DNA of 64,000 nt, taken from positions 124,001-188,000 of the forward strand of contig JAIXMG010000007.1 in assembly GCA_025201345.1 (NCBI GenBank). The letters are read 5' to 3'. Below, piece after piece: positions 58,290 through 64,000 of the stretch; position 1 is the first letter of the stretch; every line of letters begins with the position of its first letter. The notes beneath the pieces are model-generated. The model was not told where the DNA came from and made no database searches. It saw only the letters and a list, made by a program, of their open reading frames with translations. The position numbers and the translations under genes are program-made. This DNA comes from Thamnidium elegans (Eukaryota; Mucoromycota; Mucoromycetes; Mucorales; Mucoraceae).

Positions 58290-59942
58290 TTACCACATAA
58301 ATCTTTGTAATTGGTTAGGTTCGCTTGGCCATGTAAATGGTTTATAGAGAAATAAGTATATAGTAAGGACATGAATACTAAAATAAAGTGTTAATGCTAC
58401 TAAAGTACGAGATATGGTAGTTGGTGGAGGAATATGAACCATATAAAATAAAAATGGAATAATAAAATAACGGAACTCTAATAAAGGAGATGGAACGAGC
58501 GTTAAAATCAAAGCAAATAGGTATCCTAGTGATACTAAAAAGCTAGTATATCGAGCTACATATAACAATAATTATTAGTATATTGTTATATATTTACTAG
58601 TAGACGTGTATTTTACCAAACACATGAATATTAACGAAACTACTAATGACATAAACCGGTGTCAATAAATAGCGCACAGTCCAATGCCTCTTGTAAATCT
58701 TTTTCCAAACATAGAAGCTATAATGACGGTTATCGCTCAGCAGGAAAGGATGCTCATACCTATATATATATAAAGAACGTGTTTTTAAAAAAAAGGAATA
58801 CATATAATAACAAGGATACTTGCGTGTATTTGTGTATTAAATAAAGTGTAACAATGCTTGCAGTCGTACCAATCAAGCATCTATTGGGAAAGAAAAAATA
58901 TATTTAGTAATTTTACCTTGGCACAAGAATAAATTAAAAAAAAAGGACCTCTTGATAGTCAACATGCTAGTTAAGATAGAGATGGAAAGTGTCCATGGAG
59001 CAGCAAAGAAGGATAGAAATGAAGTATAGTAAAATAACTGTGGGAAATGAAATCCGGCTACATGGTTTGAACGGTCTCCTAAGACGATACCACCGTTCCA
59101 AACAAGAAAGGCGGCGAACGAAATGATGGTCAGTATAAAGGTAAATATATTTGGTAACACAGTAGTAATATGCTTGACAGTGTTGACCAAAAGACTTGAA
59201 ATAATTTGAACTACTTGAGCTATATATAAACGCAAATATGTTGAGTATAACTTTAAAAAGTGTAGGACAAATGTAACTTACTAGGTTGATTAATAGAAGA
59301 ACAAACAGGATTATAAAGAGATGATTTATCATCGTTCTTTTTAGGATCAATAGTTAAAGTATCGATAATAACAATCATCATAAATAAACAAACCCAAATA
59401 ACATTTGTTTGTCTAAATATTAAAGAAATTAAACCGATTATACCTGAACTAAAGTAACGCTTTTTTTTAACCAAAAGATAACAAAACATGACGAAAAAAG
59501 TTGAACCGGGATCAGTATAATAAACGAAATTATAAAAGAATCCGACAGGAAACCAACATAAAGTTAACGCATATAGATTCAACTTGATGCTTTTAGGTTT
59601 ACAAGATACGGTAGATATCAAAGAGACGAGTACAAAGTATAATCCAATTGAGAATAGAATATTTGTGAAACGTAAAGCATTTACAGTACAAAGATCAAAT
59701 TGAAATAACCTAGCAACGTAGGCAATTATATTACTTGTCACATATCTATTATTTTTTCAATGTTAATCAAGTATATAAGTAAAATTAAATAGGGGCTGTT
59801 TACAATCCAGGTGGTGTAGTTAGTTTAGGATCCCAAGTTAAATAATCTCCACCACAATACTGCTGTGCCTGAGGTACATGAAATATCTCATCCTAAAATA
59901 GAAAACTTAATATATGTGTGTACTTTTTTCTGTATAGACGCT

Positions 59943-59978
<36 letters not shown>

Positions 59979-60055
59979 ATGTAGGGTTCAGGTACATTGG
60001 TGTAAACTAATTTACTTGTTAAAAGTAAATTGACAACATGCAAAACAAGTGCCAT
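58290..60055 (-). CDS. ALG10: Dol-P-Glc:Glc2Man9GlcNAc2 alpha-1,2-glucosyltransferase ALG10
   Basis: Seven exons on the minus strand (60055-59978, 59892-59804, 59745-59282, 59219-58949, 58880-58824, 58759-58617, 58555-58290) give about 455 aa. ALG10 adds the third, terminal glucose to the dolichol-linked N-glycan precursor in the ER. Spliced sequence shows [34 protein letters not shown], a catalytic-type acidic DEIFH motif in the first lumenal loop, then [64 protein letters not shown] and the conserved C-terminus LQRFMW. The intron 58823-58760 appears to use a GC donor. The donor at 58948 (GTCC) is weak, so that junction is less certain. An in-frame ATG lies further upstream at 60151. Confidence 0.9.
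59945..59975 (-). repeat. 31-nt T run (plus strand) at ALG10 intron 1 donor
   Basis: A T run directly follows the donor of the first ALG10 intron on the minus strand (an A run in the transcript). Confidence 0.8.
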
Positions 60056-60397
60056 TCTTTTCCTTATTTCTTTTTTACACGTAAAAAAAAAAAGAAAGAA
60101 AAAAACACAAAAAAAACGGAAGCCCTTCTTTTCTTCTTTATTCAAAGCCAAATATGATGAGGCACGTTACAAAATATTGTAACCTTTCTATTGGTTTAAA
60201 ATGAATAAAAGGCGGACATTTTTTTTTTATTGAAAAAAAAAGTTTCGTGAATATTCTATCAAAAGCTTTTTATACTTTTTTATCACAGTTATATACTTCT
60301 TCTTTTTAAAATAACTTAAAGGTCATATATAACTTCTTTTTTTTTTTTTTGACAATCTCTTCTTTTTTCTTTCTTAATAACGGTACCTCTCTTCATC
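60056..60397. promoter_or_regulatory. Divergent promoter of ALG10 and vigilin
   Basis: 342 bp between the two start codons. A reversed CCAAT (ATTGG) lies near 60190, followed by a GAATAAAAGG TATA-like stretch. A pyrimidine-rich leader (TCTTCTTTTTTC) precedes the vigilin start, as is common for highly expressed fungal genes. Confidence 0.5.
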
Positions 60398-61073
60398 ATG
60401 ACTTCAAACGATTCTTTGGATAACTTGCCTCCTTCTGCTCAATTAGCACTTCTTCATGCCCAAGCTGCTAACGCATCTGATCCAGTTCAGGTAGAAGAAG
60501 ACCCCTTTGTTCCTTCTCCTGATGATCCCGTTGTTGTTATGGATAACTCTACTTATGAACCTCTTATTGCTGGTGACTTTCCTACACCTATCGGTAAGCC
60601 CGTCGCAGTTCCTGTAAAGAAAGAAGTGGTTACCAAGAAGAAACTTGACTTGAACTCTGAATCTGCTTTCCCTTCTCTCTCTGCTTCTCCTCGTGCCCCT
60701 GTTGCTTCAGCCTGGTCTGCTTCTTCTCGTGTCAAGGCTCCTCAAGCCACTGCTACTCGTACTAGACCTATGGCTCCTGCTTCCGGTGGAAAGAAGGCTT
60801 CTTCCGCTACCCAAGTTACTGACGTTCTTGAATTGCCTGCTAACCAACAAATTGCTAACTTGACTAGTAAGCCTCTTGGTTTCAAGAGCAGTGCTGATGT
60901 CATTCAACAAGTCATTAACAAAACTGGTACCAACATTATCGCTTCCACTAACCGTTCTGGTATCACCACTTTCCTTATTCAAGGTGCTCCTGCTGAGGTT
61001 GCTAGAGCCAAGAGAGATTTAGTTGCTGGACTTGTTATTAAGGTAAGAATAAAAAATGATGATGATGATGATA

Positions 61074-61108
<35 letters not shown>

Positions 61109-63372
61109 AGCACATGCTGACTAATTTTTATTTTTTTATATTTTTTATTATTGTAGCGTACTGTTGAAATTGCTGTCCCTTCTTCTACGCGTCGTTTTAT
61201 TATTGGTGCCAAGGGTGCTAACCTTAAGCAAATTGAAGCTAAGTCCAACACCCGTGTTAACTTCCCTCGTAAAGATGATGAAGATTTTGCTTATAACGAA
61301 GAGAACCCTGATGAGTTAGTCATTGTTACTATTATGGGTGATGCTGCTGGTATTAGAATTGCCAAGGAAGAGATTGAAAAGATTGTTGGTGAAAAGGTAA
61401 AAAAAAAAATAAAAAAAAAGAGAGAGAAAAGAGGGGGGAGGGGCAAAGAATGTGTTGGTTTATATAGGACTTATTTCGTTGTACTTACATATCTTGAATT
61501 TTTTAGACTGCCAAGCAAACTATCAAAATTGATCAATTTGATAGCAAGTACTACCTTTTCCTTGCTGGACCTCAAAACAGCAACATTAAGCAATTAGAAG
61601 AGGAATTTGATGTCAAGATTCAAATTCCTGCTGTTATTGTTGACGGTAACACCAACCGTGATACATCCATTTCTATCTCTGGTGATAAGGAGAAGGTTCA
61701 ATTGGCCAAGCAAGCTTTGGAAAAGAGCTATGCCAATATTGAAAACACCAGTCGTACTGTTGCCATTAGTATTCCTAAGCGTCAACACAAGTACCTTTAT
61801 GGTAAGAACGGTGAGACCCTCAAGGAAATTTTGAACGAATCTGGTTGTACTGTTGAACTTCCTGCTCTTGAAGATCCTTCCGAGAATGTCACTATTCGTG
61901 GTCCTGATGCTCAATTAGTCAACGGTTTAACTGTTGTTATGGCTAAGGCTCGTGCTGTTCACGTTAGTGTTCTTGATTTGACTGAAATGTACAAGTCCTC
62001 TGGTAAGGACGCATTAAAGCACGCTCGTTTTGCTCTCAAGTACCTTTTAAACAAGAAGAGTATCAAGAAGATCGAAAACGATCATAATGTTCAAGTTGGT
62101 GTCCCTACCGCTGATGAGCTCAAGAAGGCTGTTAACCTTGAGTTTGTTAGTAAGGTTGAGAAGGATGCTGCTCTTGCTCAATTAGCTATTACCAACATCT
62201 TGCGTGAGTTGACTCCTCAAGTATTTGGTTTCGTCGATGTCGAACCTTATCTTCATCAACATATTGCTTCTGCTCATCGTGCTGCTATTCAACGCATTCA
62301 ATCTAACAATGCTGTTAACATTATCATTCCTGATGAAAATGAAAACTCTGCTAGTATTTTGGTTGTTTTTGAAGGTGAAGATAAGTCTGGTGCTAAGGCC
62401 GCTATTGAAGCTGCTTCTGCTGAATTAAAGAAGATTGCTAGCGAATCTTCTGATTTTGTCTCAAAGAAGATCACCATCCCTGCCAAGTTCCATGATCTTA
62501 TTCGTGGTCCCAAGGGAACTACCTTAAACGCTATCTTGGGTCCTGATACTGAAGTTGTCGTTCTTTTCGGTAAGCCTGGCAAGGATTCCATTGAAGTCCG
62601 TGGTTTCACCAAGGATGTCACACAAGTCATTGGTCAACTCCAAAAGGCTGCTGAAGATGTTCAAACTGAAGATTTTGCCAAGACCTATACCACTGAATTC
62701 TTTATTCCTGCCAACTTCTCTGCCCATATTATCGGTAAGGCTGGTATTCATATTAACAAGCTTAAGGATGATCTTGGTGTTAAGATTGATATTGGAGAGA
62801 ACAATGGTAAATCAGAAGAGGAAAGGGTTGTTAATAATAAGAACAACAAGAAGAGTGCATCCCCTGTTAAGGTTGTTGTACAAGGTATCAAGATCAATGT
62901 TGAAGCTGCCAAGGAACGCATCTTGTCTCAAATTACCAACTTGGCTGATCAAGTCACTATTGCCTTAAAGGTTCCCAAGGAGTTCCATCGTTTCTTGATT
63001 GGACCCAGTGGTCGTTATGTTAAGAAGCTTGAGGACAAGTATAACGTGTTTATTAAATTCCCCAAGTCTAACCGTGGTGATGAAAGTCCCTCTTCACCTT
63101 CTCCCACTAACCCCAACGAAATCACTGTTCGTGGTAGTAAGAAGGATTGTAACTCTGCCAAGGAAGAACTCATGGAACTCTATGAGTATGAAAAGGAAGA
63201 ACAAGAAAAGAGAAAGGAAAGAGAAATTAAGCACAAGGAGTACGAAGAAAAGCGTGCTGCTGAAGATAAGAAGAGAGCTGAAGATAGAGCTGCTAGAGAA
63301 GAAAGAGATGCTGCTAAGGAAGCTGCAAGAGAAGCCAAGAAGGCTGAAAAGGAAGCTGCAAATAAGAACTAA
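60398..63372 (+). CDS. Vigilin/Scp160-type multi-KH-domain RNA-binding protein
   Basis: Three exons (60398-61042, 61157-61396, 61507-63372) give 916 aa. After an acidic N-terminus with an ESAFPSLSASP motif, a chain of KH domains follows. GxxG loops are seen in RRFIIGAKGANLKQIE, HKYLYGKNGETLKEIL, FHDLIRGPKGTTLNAIL, SAHIIGKAGIHINKLK and HRFLIGPSGRYVKKLE; other repeats (for example FLLAGPQNSNIKQLE) have lost the motif. The C-terminus is a long charged helix rich in Glu, Lys and Arg (63178-63365). Vigilin and Scp160 associate with polyribosomes at the ER and bind many mRNAs. Strong codon bias points to high expression. It is shorter than yeast Scp160 (1,222 aa), suggesting fewer KH repeats. Confidence 0.93.
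61058..61108 (+). repeat. GAT trinucleotide repeat in vigilin intron 1
   Basis: About 17 GAT/AAT units lie just inside the first intron of the vigilin gene. They keep the upstream reading frame, so a transcript that retains the intron would add a poly-Asp tail and stop at 61120. Confidence 0.85.
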
Positions 63373-64000
63373 GTATTTTTTTCCCTAAACACAACCACAA
63401 CATCCACTTTTTTGTTTCGTTCAATATCCTTTTTTTTTCTTTTTTTTTAAAAAACATTATCATCATAACGAACGCTCGATTGAAATATAAACAACATATA
63501 TATCTTTTTTTTTTCTTTTTCCCCTCTCCATATTACTCTGTATTTAGAAAAAATAAAATAAAACACACCCAAAAATATTATTATGTAATAATCTTGTGTA
63601 AAATAAAAAGGGTGTTTGACGTTTTTTTTTAGTGTTTGATACTCAAAAATGATATCGCTACACAAAAGGAGAAGGTCATCTGTGCAAATTATCAATTTTG
63701 GGCCCAGAGGTCACATTATGTGAAGGTAGTAAAGCTTTACTCTTTTGTAAGAAAGTGCCAATGGTTTTACCACAATAAAAGCCTTGCTGATGTGATCAAG
63801 CAGATGTATGTCCTGACCAGTATTTTACGCCTGTCTGTATTCAATCTCGACATAGGTTTCGTTATCCCCAAATTTTGCGTCATTTTAGTAAAATGAGCTG
63901 TAGGTACTTTTTCAATAAGTGATATCAGATAAATCCGAAAAAAAAAAATGAATGGTTTTCAGATGGTTTACAGGGATAGAAAGTATTTTGTAATTCGTTC
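63373..64000. other. 3' flank of vigilin to window end
   Basis: 628 bp. The first 200 bp are T/A runs of the vigilin 3' end. The block at about 63640-63900 is less AT-rich and open on the plus strand (86 codons), but its translation shows no family I recognise. It could be part of a neighbouring gene beyond the window. Confidence 0.4.

Noticed and set aside
60056..60151. Longer ALG10 N-terminus from the ATG at 60151
   Set aside because: It adds Lys- and Phe-rich residues from homopolymer DNA; the ATG at 60055 gives a normal first membrane segment. Not fully excluded.
63636..63896. 86-codon plus-strand frame near the window end
   Set aside because: No recognisable domain, no supported start or splice context. 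Could still be an exon of a gene outside the window.
1..64000. A biosynthetic gene cluster, defence island or other new multi-gene system
   Set aside because: Genes are unrelated housekeeping functions with separate promoters; no clustered pathway, transposon cargo or foreign-looking composition was seen.

Overview
This window is nuclear DNA from a fungus, most likely an early-diverging (Mucoromycota/Mucorales-like) species. The evidence is many short introns (about 50-90 nt) rich in T runs and TA repeats, AT-rich intergenic DNA, and typical fungal genes: an FKS-type 1,3-beta-glucan synthase, an ERG25 sterol oxidase, the ERMES subunit MDM34, PDX1/SNZ vitamin B6 synthase, an IZH-type PAQR receptor and two fungal mitoribosomal proteins. 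There is no sign of bacterial, viral or organellar sequence. The assignment rests on my reading of translated families, not on a database search.

Layout. 1-3213 (+): the 3' part of a Dnf-type P4-ATPase flippase, cut by the window edge. 5096-5792 (+): a conserved fungal protein of unknown function with a mitochondrial-type N-terminus. 6142-7093 (+): mitoribosomal protein mS45. 7199-11438 (-): a GRAM-GRAM-TBC Rab-GAP (Gyp2/TBC1D9 type). Head to head with it at 11683-22735 (+) is a giant SZT2 homologue of about 3,429 aa. 23193-29191 (+): FKS1. 29466-30340 (-): spliceosomal SmB, divergent from 30830-31291 (+), mitoribosomal uS8m. 32056-33209 (+): an NmrA-like protein. 33561-36109 (+): a rhodanese-plus-PTP phosphatase. 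36385-37945 (-): MDM34. 37946-40903: a 3-kb gene-free stretch. 40904-42092 (-): PDX1. 42093-43926: another gene-poor stretch with a small palindromic element. 43927-46099 (+): a sucrose/alpha-glucoside symporter. 46825-48796 (+): a TMEM135-like membrane protein. 48985-49380 (+): a small AT-hook protein. 49661-51329 (-): SEH1 with a large polyQ insertion. 51575-52375 (+): a DUF2358-like mitochondrial protein. 52571-53505 (-): ERG25. 53819-55135 (-): a PAQR receptor. 56181-58192 (+): SNW1/Prp45. 58290-60055 (-): ALG10. 60398-63372 (+): vigilin/Scp160.

How the genes relate. There is no biosynthetic cluster, mobile-element cargo or defence island; these are mostly independent housekeeping genes. 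Several pairs diverge from short shared promoters: Rab-GAP/SZT2, SmB/uS8m, SEH1/DUF2358, PAQR/SNW1 and ALG10/vigilin. The themes are membrane and cell-wall biology (flippase, FKS1, ERG25, MDM34, ALG10, PAQR), mitochondria (mS45, uS8m, MDM34, two mitochondrial-type proteins), splicing (SmB, SNW1) and nutrient/stress signalling (SZT2, PTP, SEH1).

The most notable items are the full-length SZT2 gene in a fungus, with SEH1 (a GATOR2/SEACAT component) nearby; paired MAPK-docking-like repeats in the PTP; divergent drug hot-spot segments in FKS1; a 14-nt microexon that completes a conserved transporter motif; and a GC-AG intron in ALG10. I did not find a clearly new multi-gene system. Exon boundaries were placed by hand from splice signals and reading-frame continuity. 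For most genes the phases add up exactly.
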